From the NCBI RefSeq assembly GCF_052072235.1, contig NZ_CM125436.1, positions 372,001 to 436,000 of the forward strand: DNA of 64,000 nucleotides, in the 5' to 3' direction. The notes beneath the pieces were generated by a model. It did no database searches and was not told the DNA's origin. It saw only the letters and a program-made list of their open reading frames with translations. Positions 25,139 through 32,515 of the stretch are shown one piece after another. The stretch's first letter is position 1. Every line of letters begins with the position of its first letter. The position numbers and the translations under genes were made by a program. This stretch comes from Brevibacillus_D fluminis_A (GTDB taxonomy: Bacteria; Bacillota; Bacilli; Brevibacillales; Brevibacillaceae).

Positions 25139-26197
25139 TTACGAAAGTTCGGGGTCCGGCAAATCGATGAATTCATGAATATCGACAGCCAGCCGCTCGA
25201 TTTTGTCGGGGATTCCCCGGTAAAAAACGTAACGCCCTTTGCGTTCCCCCCAGATGTAACCGGCCTCAAGCAAGATTTTGATATGCTTGACGACCGCAGG
25301 CTCGCTGATGCCGTGCATGTCGGCCAACTGCTGGGTGCAGTAGGAATGGAGCAGCAGGTTTTTTAAGATAGTCACGCGCGTCAAATCGCTGAACACTTTC
25401 ATTTTCAAGATGAAATCAGCCGGGATGCCAGGTTTCTCCGTCGAGCCGGGGATATGGAGCGCCAAGCCGACGCTGATCCGTTCCCCATAGATGCCGAGCA
25501 GCAAATGGGGGGAGACGAAGGTGGACGGGTGGACCACGATCTGCTGCAAATCGGTATAGCGGAACTGATACGTGTGCGCCTTGTGAAATTGCAAAAAATC
25601 GTCGTGCAGCTGCAAACGCGGGTGGATTCTGTCCATAAACGCGAGCGGCTCTTTTTGCAATCGCTCCTGCGACTCGTGTACCGACTGGATGATCCAAGGT
25701 TCGATCCGCCGTTGTTCGACCGCGTAGTAGGGAAGATAGGCGTAGCAAAACTCCAAAAACGCGCGCTTGGCAGCGAGCGGCCGACGAATCAAGTCGCGTT
25801 CCTCCGGGGCAAGCTGCTCCCAACCATCGGACGTACGCCCCTCCATCCAGCTCTGCAGCTGCTTGGGGTGAAAGGCAGGGCCGAGCATCGCCTCGATGAA
25901 TTCTACGGGAGTAAGCGACTCGACCCGTTCCAGCCCGGCTTCCACGCTTGGATAAGCCGACTCCCGCCATGGCTCAAAAAAATCAAGGACATGGAGAAAG
26001 CCGTGGGAGAGGGTATGGAATGCCAAAAGCTCTTCAGCAAGCGTTGTCGGCAGCTGCTCGGTCAACGCTTCCGCCCATTTCAGCCGGGTCGTATGATGAG
26101 TCGGATTGCCCGCCACATGCAGACTGAGGAAAAATTCGTAGACGGGCAAATAGGAGAGCGTCACATGTTTTTGCAGCCAGAGAGCTAAGTCCTGCAT
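25139..26197 (-). CDS. ArsR-family regulator with long N-terminal domain
   Basis: 352 residues, much longer than simple ArsR proteins. The C-terminal 100 residues hold a winged helix (FSDLTRVTILKNLLLHSYCTQQLADMHGISEPAVVKHIKILLEAG split over two helices and the recognition helix). The first 240 residues form a helical domain of the DUF5937-like type seen in exporter-linked ArsR regulators, probably a ligand sensor. The ATG follows AAAGGGGTGATGAG. First gene of the ABC-2 exporter operon; an operator-like palindrome and a good promoter lie just upstream, so autoregulation together with the exporter is likely. Confidence 0.82.
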   Translation of the reverse strand: MQDLALWLQKHVTLSYLPVYEFFLSLHVAGNPTHHTTRLKWAEALTEQLPTTLAEELLAFHTLSHGFLHVLDFFEPWRESAYPSVEAGLERVESLTPVEFIEAMLGPAFHPKQLQSWMEGRTSDGWEQLAPEERDLIRRPLAAKRAFLEFCYAYLPYYAVEQRRIEPWIIQSVHESQERLQKEPLAFMDRIHPRLQLHDDFLQFHKAHTYQFRYTDLQQIVVHPSTFVSPHLLLGIYGERISVGLALHIPGSTEKPGIPADFILKMKVFSDLTRVTILKNLLLHSYCTQQLADMHGISEPAVVKHIKILLEAGYIWGERKGRYVFYRGIPDKIERLAVDIHEFIDLPDPELS

Positions 26198-26214
26198 CTC
26201 ATCACCCCTTTCAA

Positions 26215-26289
26215 TTAACCGATTGGTTTATTCATTTTCGCTGATGGCAAAATTATCGATAGTATGAGGGGCGCCTGATGAGTTGTCAA
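26215..26289 (-). promoter_or_regulatory. Promoter and palindromic operator of the arsR-ABC operon
   Basis: Minus strand: TTGACA (26289-26284), 17-base spacer, CATACT (26266-26261). Downstream, between promoter and start codon, TTAACC-GATT-GGTTTA (26215-26230) is a near-perfect palindrome placed where a bound repressor would block elongation. Confidence 0.6.
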
Positions 26290-26329
26290 GAAGCCAATCA
26301 AAATCTTTTGCCTGAAAAAATGAAAAATG

Positions 26330-26392
26330 GTAAAAAATCTGCAAATAGAAGTAAAGATAGTGCAATCAAAATTACAGAAAATTTCTTACTAT
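26330..26392 (+). promoter_or_regulatory. Site B: GTAAAGAT double box before binding-protein gene 1
   Basis: GTAAAAAA at 26330-26337 and GTAAAGAT at 26351-26358, again exactly 21 bp apart. TACTAT at 26387-26392 is the probable -10, starting 36 bp after the start of the second box, as in site C (36) and site A (35). The second box is followed by AGTGCAA, as in site A (GTTGCAA). Confidence 0.62.
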
Positions 26393-26469
26393 CAAAATAA
26401 GCAAAAAACGGGACGCGCTCGTTTTTGCACAGCAATTCATATCTTTTTTCTGCAAGAGGGGGTACTTAC

Positions 26470-28035
26470 ATGAAGAAACAGATCGTTGGCGCCGTGCTTG
26501 CCTTGTCAGTTGCATTGACAGGATGCGCATCATCACCGCAGAGCCAAGAGGCAGCAGGCGGTAAAACAGAGCCGACCGCCGCAGCACCAAAAGAAGGGGG
26601 CACGCTGGTGATCGCGCGACTCAGCGATGCCAATAACCTGGACCCGCATTTCAGCACGCAGATCAACTCGATGGCCACGATTCAGCACAAGGTATACGAG
26701 GGCTTGGTCCTTCTGGATGCCAACAGCGAGTACAAGCCTCTGCTTGCGACCGAATGGAAGCAGCTCGACGATTTGACATGGGAATTCAAGTTGCGCCAAG
26801 GCGTGGAATTCCAGGACGGCACGCCGTTCAACGCGGCAGCAGTGAAGAAAACGCTCGAACGCATTTTGGATAAAAACAATCCGACTCCAAAAGCGAACAT
26901 GTTCGGAATGATCAAAGAAGTGAAAGCCGTGGATGACAGCACGGTGCAAATCGTGCTGAGCTACCCGTTTGCCGGATTGCTCTCCATTCTGGCCAGTGCG
27001 GAAGGGGTCATGATCAGCCCGGCCGCAATCGACAAATATGGCAAAGACTTGACGAAGCACCCGGTTGGCACCGGTCCGTTCACCTTTGAATCGTGGACTC
27101 CAGGCCAGGAGATCGTTTTGGTGAAAAACGAAAAATATTGGGGCACCAAGCCGAAGCTGGACAAGGTCGTCTTCAAAACCGTTCCGGAAGATGCGACCCG
27201 CGTCGCAATGGTCGAGGCGGGCGAAGCGCAAATCGCCGAGCAGTTGCCTGTGACCGAAATCGAGCGCGTGCAATCGTCGGACACAGTCACGCTGGGCCGC
27301 TTTGAATCGTTCGCCGACGACCATATCGGCTTCAACACGAAGAAAAAGCCGTTTGACGATGTCCGTGTCCGTCAGGCGATCGCACATGCAATCGACAAGG
27401 AAGCGATCATCAAAGGGGTTTACAACAATGTCGGGAAAGTGGCCAACTCGACGCTGGGGCCAAAGGTCATCGGTTACAGCCCGAATGTGAAAGGGTTCGA
27501 TTATGATCTCAACAAAGCGAAGCAGCTGCTCGCTGAAGCAGGCTATCCGAACGGCTTCAAAGCAACTGTTTCGTTAAATGACAACAAGGCGCGGATCAAC
27601 GTCGCTGAAGTGCTACAGTCTCAGCTCAAAGGCATCGGCATCGATCTGCAAGTCAATGTGATGGAATTCGGCGCGTACATCGACGCTGCATCCAAAGGCA
27701 ACACCGACATGTTCATCAGCGGATGGGGCAATGCGACAGGCGACGCCGACTACAACCAGTACAACCTGTTCCACAGCAGCTCTGCAGGCTTGCCAGGCAA
27801 TCATGCCTTCTACAACAACAAGGAAGTCGACAAGCTGATTGAAGACGGCCGCAAAGAAAAAGATCCGGAAAAACGCAAGCAAATCTATGAAAAAGCACAG
27901 GAGATCGAATCCCAGGAAGTGCCGTACATCCCGTACCGCAGCTCCGAAAACCTGGCGGCGATCGCCAAAAACGTCAAGGGTGCGTGGATCAGCCCATCCG
28001 GCTATCTGGAGATCAATGATGTGACATTGCAATAA
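26470..28035 (+). CDS. Substrate-binding lipoprotein of peptide-type ABC importer (1)
   Basis: 521-residue family-5 extracellular solute-binding protein (SBP_bac_5). Lipoprotein signal MKKQIVGAVLALSVALTGCA with lipidated C19, a Ser/Ala/Glu-rich linker, then the binding domain opening GGTLVIARLSDANNLDPHF. ATG 26470 is chosen for the lipobox distance and the GGGGG eight bases upstream. About two thirds of residues match the protein at 30429, including TYNNVG-like and SGWGNATGDADYNQYN segments. It is monocistronic with its own terminator and the GTAAAGAT double box, and presumably serves the DppBCD-like membrane complex at 11300-15142, which has no binding protein in its own operon. Confidence 0.92.
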   Translation: MKKQIVGAVLALSVALTGCASSPQSQEAAGGKTEPTAAAPKEGGTLVIARLSDANNLDPHFSTQINSMATIQHKVYEGLVLLDANSEYKPLLATEWKQLDDLTWEFKLRQGVEFQDGTPFNAAAVKKTLERILDKNNPTPKANMFGMIKEVKAVDDSTVQIVLSYPFAGLLSILASAEGVMISPAAIDKYGKDLTKHPVGTGPFTFESWTPGQEIVLVKNEKYWGTKPKLDKVVFKTVPEDATRVAMVEAGEAQIAEQLPVTEIERVQSSDTVTLGRFESFADDHIGFNTKKKPFDDVRVRQAIAHAIDKEAIIKGVYNNVGKVANSTLGPKVIGYSPNVKGFDYDLNKAKQLLAEAGYPNGFKATVSLNDNKARINVAEVLQSQLKGIGIDLQVNVMEFGAYIDAASKGNTDMFISGWGNATGDADYNQYNLFHSSSAGLPGNHAFYNNKEVDKLIEDGRKEKDPEKRKQIYEKAQEIESQEVPYIPYRSSENLAAIAKNVKGAWISPSGYLEINDVTLQ

Positions 28036-28053
28036 AAAAATGTGTGACGTCCT

Positions 28054-28094
28054 AGCGAGGTCTGCCTTTCCCAACGGCAGGCCTCGCTTTTTTT
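28054..28094 (+). terminator. Terminator after binding-protein gene 1
   Basis: 13-bp stem with one wobble (28054-28066 with 28076-28088), nine-base loop, eight-T run. Confidence 0.9.
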
Positions 28095-28224
28095 CCCTGT
28101 GTTTTTATTCCTTTCCGGCACATTGGAGCGTTTCAACTTTTGTTCATTCGGGTACATGTCGGAATAACGAACATTGTCCGACTGAAATGAGCACGCCAAG
28201 AGGACGATGATCAATGTATTTTAC

Positions 28225-28238
28225 CCACGGTACCGTGG
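28225..28238. promoter_or_regulatory. Perfect 14-bp palindrome in the chemoreceptor leader
   Basis: CCACGGTACCGTGG, with no loop, ends seven bases before the ribosome binding site of the chemoreceptor gene. With no loop it is better suited to a dimeric DNA-binding protein than to an RNA hairpin. Confidence 0.4.
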
Positions 28239-28256
28239 AAATGGGAGAGAGGCTTT

Positions 28257-30224
28257 ATGCGTATTAGACTGAAGGGATCATTAAAGACGAGACTCATCAC
28301 ATCATTCGCCATTTTACTGCTGGTTCCCAGTCTGTTGATCGGCATTCTGTCCTACCAAAACGCGAAAACAAAAGTTGAGGACCAGATGGTAGCAGGCGGG
28401 AAGGATACGGTGTACTTTTTAAACAACACCATCGATATGCTGGTGAGCCCGAAAGTTCATCAGATCCAGTATTTCGCCCAAACCTTGAAAGCCAAGGGCG
28501 ATCAGCCGCAAGACAGGGAAGAAGCCAAATTGCGGCTGGAGCAATACATCCGCACACAGCCGGAAATCTTAAACGCCTATTTGGGCACCGAGACCGGAAA
28601 GATGTTTATCACGCCAAGCGAGTTGCCAGCCGATTATGACCCACGAAAGCGCGGCTGGTACAAGCAGGCAATGGAGAAAAAAGGAGAGCCATACATTACT
28701 GAACCGTACCAAGATCTTGGCACTGGGAAAATCGTCGTCTCTGTTGTGATGACGACCCAGGATGGAGCGGGCGTAGTCGGATTTGACCTGAGCCTGGAAA
28801 AACTGAGCGAGCTGGCCAAAAATTTCAAGATCGGCAGCGAAGGGTACGCTTATATTTTGGATCAAACGGGAAAGGTGCTTGTCCACCCGACTCTGGAAAG
28901 CGGAACCGAGGCCAAAGGCAGCCAGTTTGCCCCGGTTTTTGCCCAGGAGAGCGGCACGTTCAGCAATCAGGAGGGCGGTAGAGCGACGCAGACGATTTTT
29001 GCCACCAACAAGCTGACGGGCTGGAAGCTGGCGGGCGTTCTGCCGGCATCCGAGCTGGAGCAGGCGGTCGCGCCGATTTTCAAGTCTTCGTCAGTGGTCA
29101 TCGCAATCGCCATCATTTTGGGAGCGGCGGTCATCGTGCTGATCGTGCGGTCGATTACCAAACCGCTGCGCCGCTTGATGGAGGCGACCTTCAAAATCAG
29201 CCAGGGCGACTTGCGTGAACGCGTTGCCATTGATGCAGACGATGAGCTGGGGCATCTGGCGGCCCGGTTCAATCAAATGGTCGACTCGCTTGCGGCGCTG
29301 ATTACCGGCGTGCGCCAAACCGTGGACCAGTTGGCTGCTTCCTCAGAAGAGCTGACGGCCAGCTCACAGCAGACAGCCGAGGCATCGGAGCACATATCGG
29401 CCTCGATTCAGCAGGTAGCGGCGAGCGCGGAGACACAGGTGCAAAGCGTGCGCCAGAGCGAGGAGTCCATCGGGCATTTCTCCATCGGGGTTCAGCAAAT
29501 TTCGACAAGCGCCGTGCATGTTTCCCAGGCGGCATCGAACTCTTCCGATCTGGCCGAAACCGGCAGCACATCGCTGGAAACCGCCGTCCGGCAGATGGGG
29601 AAAATCCACGAAACGATCGCGAATGTGTCCAGCGTGATTCAGGGGCTGGGCAATTGCTCGCAGGAGATCGGGCAAATCGTCGAAGATATTACCGGGATTG
29701 CGTCGCAGACCAATCTGCTCGCGCTCAATGCGGCGATTGAAGCGGCGCGGGCAGGTGAGCAAGGACGCGGCTTCGCGGTCGTCGCAGATGAGGTGCGCAA
29801 GCTGGCGGAGCAATCGTCCCGTTCTGCAGCCAAAATTACGGGGCTGATCGCGACCATTCAGAGCGAAACGGCGCAGGCGATCCAATCGATCGCGGCAGGC
29901 TCGCAAGAAGTCGAGACCGGCATGAAAGTAGTGGCCGAAGCAGAGGAGTCATTTGGCAAAATCAAGCGCTCCGTGCAGGAAGTCACCGGCCAAATCCAGG
30001 AAGTGTCGGCAGCTTCCCAGCAAATGTCGGCAAGTACAGACCAGCTTCTCGGCGCATCCCGGGTTATCCGGGAGCTGGCAGTGGAAACCGCCACCGGTGC
30101 GGATGGCATTTCAGCCGCAAGTCAGCAGCAGCTGGCAGCGATGGAGGAAATCTCCTCGTCGGCATTTGCTTTGTCTACGATGGCTGAGGAGCTGCAGGAG
30201 ATGGTTTCCAGGTTTCAGGTGTAA
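28257..30224 (+). CDS. Methyl-accepting chemotaxis protein with Cache domain
   Basis: 655-residue transmembrane chemoreceptor: TM1 (about 13-33), extracellular double-Cache domain (about 37-280, with YDPRKRGWYKQAM and the VVGFDLSLEKL strand), TM2 (about 281-302), HAMP (303-357), and a cytoplasmic signalling coiled coil. The hairpin tip is ETATGADGIS-type at the end and QTNLLALNAAIEAARAGEQG near residue 485. It relays attractant binding to CheA/CheW at the pole. It lies between the two binding-protein genes of the amidohydrolase-linked importer, so it probably detects the same compound class either directly or through a binding protein (inference). GGGAGAGAGG precedes ATG 28257. Confidence 0.93.
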   Translation: MRIRLKGSLKTRLITSFAILLLVPSLLIGILSYQNAKTKVEDQMVAGGKDTVYFLNNTIDMLVSPKVHQIQYFAQTLKAKGDQPQDREEAKLRLEQYIRTQPEILNAYLGTETGKMFITPSELPADYDPRKRGWYKQAMEKKGEPYITEPYQDLGTGKIVVSVVMTTQDGAGVVGFDLSLEKLSELAKNFKIGSEGYAYILDQTGKVLVHPTLESGTEAKGSQFAPVFAQESGTFSNQEGGRATQTIFATNKLTGWKLAGVLPASELEQAVAPIFKSSSVVIAIAIILGAAVIVLIVRSITKPLRRLMEATFKISQGDLRERVAIDADDELGHLAARFNQMVDSLAALITGVRQTVDQLAASSEELTASSQQTAEASEHISASIQQVAASAETQVQSVRQSEESIGHFSIGVQQISTSAVHVSQAASNSSDLAETGSTSLETAVRQMGKIHETIANVSSVIQGLGNCSQEIGQIVEDITGIASQTNLLALNAAIEAARAGEQGRGFAVVADEVRKLAEQSSRSAAKITGLIATIQSETAQAIQSIAAGSQEVETGMKVVAEAEESFGKIKRSVQEVTGQIQEVSAASQQMSASTDQLLGASRVIRELAVETATGADGISAASQQQLAAMEEISSSAFALSTMAEELQEMVSRFQV

Positions 30225-30241
30225 GAATCGCAGTCGTCACA

Positions 30242-30274
30242 AAAATCCCCTCGGCACGTTTCGGGGGGATTTTG
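30242..30274 (+). terminator. Terminator after the chemoreceptor gene
   Basis: AAAATCCCC (30242-30250) pairs with GGGGATTTT (30265-30273); the T tract is the stem's own 3' side. Confidence 0.7.
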
Positions 30275-30297
30275 CGTTTTCAACAAAAATAAAAATA

Positions 30298-30360
30298 GTA
30301 AAGATAGTATAAAATAATGTAAAGATCATGTAACTCACTTTACTGAATATTTTCTATAAT
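30298..30360 (+). promoter_or_regulatory. Site C: GTAAAGAT double box before binding-protein gene 2
   Basis: Identical GTAAAGAT boxes at 30298-30305 and 30319-30326 (21 bp apart) and a perfect TATAAT at 30355-30360. The core CTGAATATT-N2-CTATAAT is shared with site A almost base for base. No consensus -35 is present. Confidence 0.7.
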
Positions 30361-30428
30361 CCTTACTAAGAAGCGTGCCGCCAACAATCGGCATGGCTCG
30401 ACAGGAAAATGAAACAGGGGGTTACGTA

Positions 30429-32000
30429 ATGATGAAGAAACAACATGTGCTCGGATCGCTTCTCGCGCTGTCCCTCGTCTGCACAGGCGTTCTCGCTGGC
30501 TGCGGATCGCAGCCGGAGCAGTCGGCGACATCAGGGTCAGCGGCAGAAGCGCCGAAAGCCGGCGGGACGCTGATCGTTGCGCGCAAAGCCGATGCGAACA
30601 ATCTCGATCCGCAGTTCATCTCCAATATTCCTTCGGCCAACTACATTTTTGGCAAGGTGTATGAAGGCTTGGTCAAAACCGATAAAGACATGCAATATCA
30701 GCCATCGCTTGCCACCGAGTGGAAGCAGGTGGATGACCTGACATGGGAGTTCAGGCTGCGCGAGGGCGTGACATTCCACGACGGCGCGCCGTTTAACGCG
30801 GAGGCAGTGAAAAAGACGATTGAGCGCATCCTCGATCCGAAGGTGAAATCGCCGCGCGCGAGCGTTTTTTCCATGGTGAAGGAAGTGAAAGCGGTGGACG
30901 AGCATACCGTGCAATTCATCCTCTCCTCGCCGTATACGCCGCTCCTGTCGATTTTGGCGAGCAACGAGGGCAGCATGCTGAGCCCGAAAGCGATCGCAGA
31001 GCATGCCGACACCTTGTCCAAAAATCCGATCGGAACCGGCCCGTTCAAATTTGAATCGTGGACGCCGGGGCAAGAGATGATTTTGGTCAAAAACGACAGC
31101 TACTGGGGCCAAAAGCCAAAAGTCGACAAGATCGATTACAAGGTCGTTCCGGAAGATACGACACGCATCGCGATGGTGGAAGCGGGCGAGGTGCATGTCG
31201 CCGACCAATTGCCGGTAACCGAGCTGGAGCGGGTGCAAACCTCGCAATCGATGAACCTGGTTCGCGCAGAGGGACTGGGTGTCGAGTACATCGGTTTCAA
31301 TACGCAGCAGAAGCCGTTCGACGATGAGCGCGTTCGTCAGGCAGTCGCGCATGCGATCGAAAAAGACGCCATCATCAAAGGAGTCTACAACAACGTGGGC
31401 AATCGCGCGGTCACAGCGCTTTCGCCAAAAATGGCCGGCTTCAACACCAAGCTGGAAGACTACAATTACGATGTGAACAAAGCCAAGGAGCTGCTGGCGG
31501 AAGCGGGCTATCCGAACGGCTTCAAAACCTCCATCGTGACCGATGACCGCAAAGAGCGCATCAATGTGGCAGAGGTCATTCAGTCCCAGCTGAAAGGAAT
31601 CGGCATCGATCTGGAAATCAAAGTGATGGAGTACGGCGCTTACCTCGATATGACAGACAAAGGCCAGCATGCGATGTTCATCGGCGGATGGGGCAATGCG
31701 ACGGGGGATGCGGACTACAACCAGTACAACGTGTTCCATTCCAGCTCCAAAGGCAGCGCGGGCAACATCGCCTTCTACAACAATCCGGAAGTGGACAAGC
31801 TGATCGTGGAAGGACGCAAAGAGCAAGATCCGGAAAAACGCAATGCGATCTACGCCAAGCTGCAGGAGATCGAGCTGAAAGAAGCGCCGGTCATCCCGAT
31901 CCGCACCATCGACCATATCGCGGCAGCGGGCAAAAATGTCCAAGGCTTCTGGCTCAACCCGATCGGCTACCTGATGGTGAATGACGTAACCGTCCAATAA
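30429..32000 (+). CDS. Substrate-binding lipoprotein of peptide-type ABC importer (2)
   Basis: 523-residue SBP_bac_5 lipoprotein. The signal ends VLAGC with lipidated C25, followed by SQPEQSATSGSAAEAP linker and GGTLIVARKADANNLDPQF. ATG 30429 (or the next codon 30432) follows GGGGG by seven to ten bases; the 18 codons upstream are in the promoter region. It is strongly similar to the protein at 26470 along its whole length, indicating local duplication with divergence in the pocket region. Two binding proteins with one membrane complex would widen the substrate range. It carries the same GTAAAGAT double box. Confidence 0.92.
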   Translation: MMKKQHVLGSLLALSLVCTGVLAGCGSQPEQSATSGSAAEAPKAGGTLIVARKADANNLDPQFISNIPSANYIFGKVYEGLVKTDKDMQYQPSLATEWKQVDDLTWEFRLREGVTFHDGAPFNAEAVKKTIERILDPKVKSPRASVFSMVKEVKAVDEHTVQFILSSPYTPLLSILASNEGSMLSPKAIAEHADTLSKNPIGTGPFKFESWTPGQEMILVKNDSYWGQKPKVDKIDYKVVPEDTTRIAMVEAGEVHVADQLPVTELERVQTSQSMNLVRAEGLGVEYIGFNTQQKPFDDERVRQAVAHAIEKDAIIKGVYNNVGNRAVTALSPKMAGFNTKLEDYNYDVNKAKELLAEAGYPNGFKTSIVTDDRKERINVAEVIQSQLKGIGIDLEIKVMEYGAYLDMTDKGQHAMFIGGWGNATGDADYNQYNVFHSSSKGSAGNIAFYNNPEVDKLIVEGRKEQDPEKRNAIYAKLQEIELKEAPVIPIRTIDHIAAAGKNVQGFWLNPIGYLMVNDVTVQ

Positions 32001-32285
32001 AACGAACGACTGTCACCATGGGGAATGTTTTGTTCGGGAATTTCATGGCGGACATCCTGTTGTCAACAAGTGTGCAGGGAAGCAAAATGTTTGATGACAG
32101 CAAACTCGCGGACAGCGGCCCGCCTTGAAAACGATGAAAATTCTGGCAGGATACTGAAAAATAAAACCGTGTGCGGATCGCATTTTGTGCGTGAAACATT
32201 CGGTTTTTATTTATTTGATGGCAGCTATTAGCAAAGAAACACAATACCGAAAACGATAAACACGAATGAAATGGCAAATGTGATG
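32001..32285. other. Non-coding gap before the riboswitch
   Basis: No supported gene. A long-loop inverted repeat (AAATAAAACCG near 32159 with CGGTTTTTATTT near 32201) might end the binding-protein transcript, but a clean hairpin-plus-T-run was not found. Confidence 0.4.
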
Positions 32286-32315
32286 TTGACAGACGATAAT
32301 CGGATGCTATAGAAT
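32286..32315 (+). promoter_or_regulatory. Promoter driving the purine riboswitch
   Basis: Perfect TTGACA (32286-32291), 16-base spacer, TGC-TATAGA (-10 at 32308-32313 with an extended TG). Transcription would begin about 25 bases before the aptamer. Confidence 0.75.
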
Positions 32316-32346
32316 ACGATTGTCGAAAAAGTTAATAGCATTGTCT

Positions 32347-32455
32347 GATTCGTATATCCTCAAGATATGGTCTGAGGGTCTCTACAAGGAACCGTAAATT
32401 CCTAACTACGAATGATATGCCTGACGTATATCATTCCGTAGGTAGGAGTTTTTTT
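32347..32455 (+). promoter_or_regulatory. Purine riboswitch, guanine-type aptamer
   Basis: The aptamer follows the purine consensus. P1 is ATTCGTA/TACGAAT (32348-32354 with 32407-32413). P2 carries the GATATGG loop, J2/3 is TCTCTAC, and P3 is AGGAA/TTCCT with the CCGTAAA loop; the two loops can form the conserved kissing contact. J3/1 reads AACTA, placing a C at the specificity position, which in characterised members pairs with guanine or hypoxanthine rather than adenine. The expression platform overlaps: see the terminator entry. It sits before the FAD-dependent dehydrogenase gene. Confidence 0.88.
32401..32455 (+). terminator. Riboswitch terminator overlapping the aptamer
   Basis: Hairpin 32401-32418 with 32428-32446 (eight perfect pairs AATGATAT/ATATCATT, then about nine more with one bulge and one mismatch) plus a seven-T run. 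Its 5' arm contains the P3 3' strand, J3/1 and the P1 3' strand, so aptamer and terminator cannot coexist. Ligand binding should prevent termination (an ON switch). Confidence 0.8.
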
Positions 32456-32515
32456 GTTGTGTTCGTTACCTTATTTTTCAACAACTAGTTACTTTTGTCA
32501 TCGGGAGGAAAAAGA

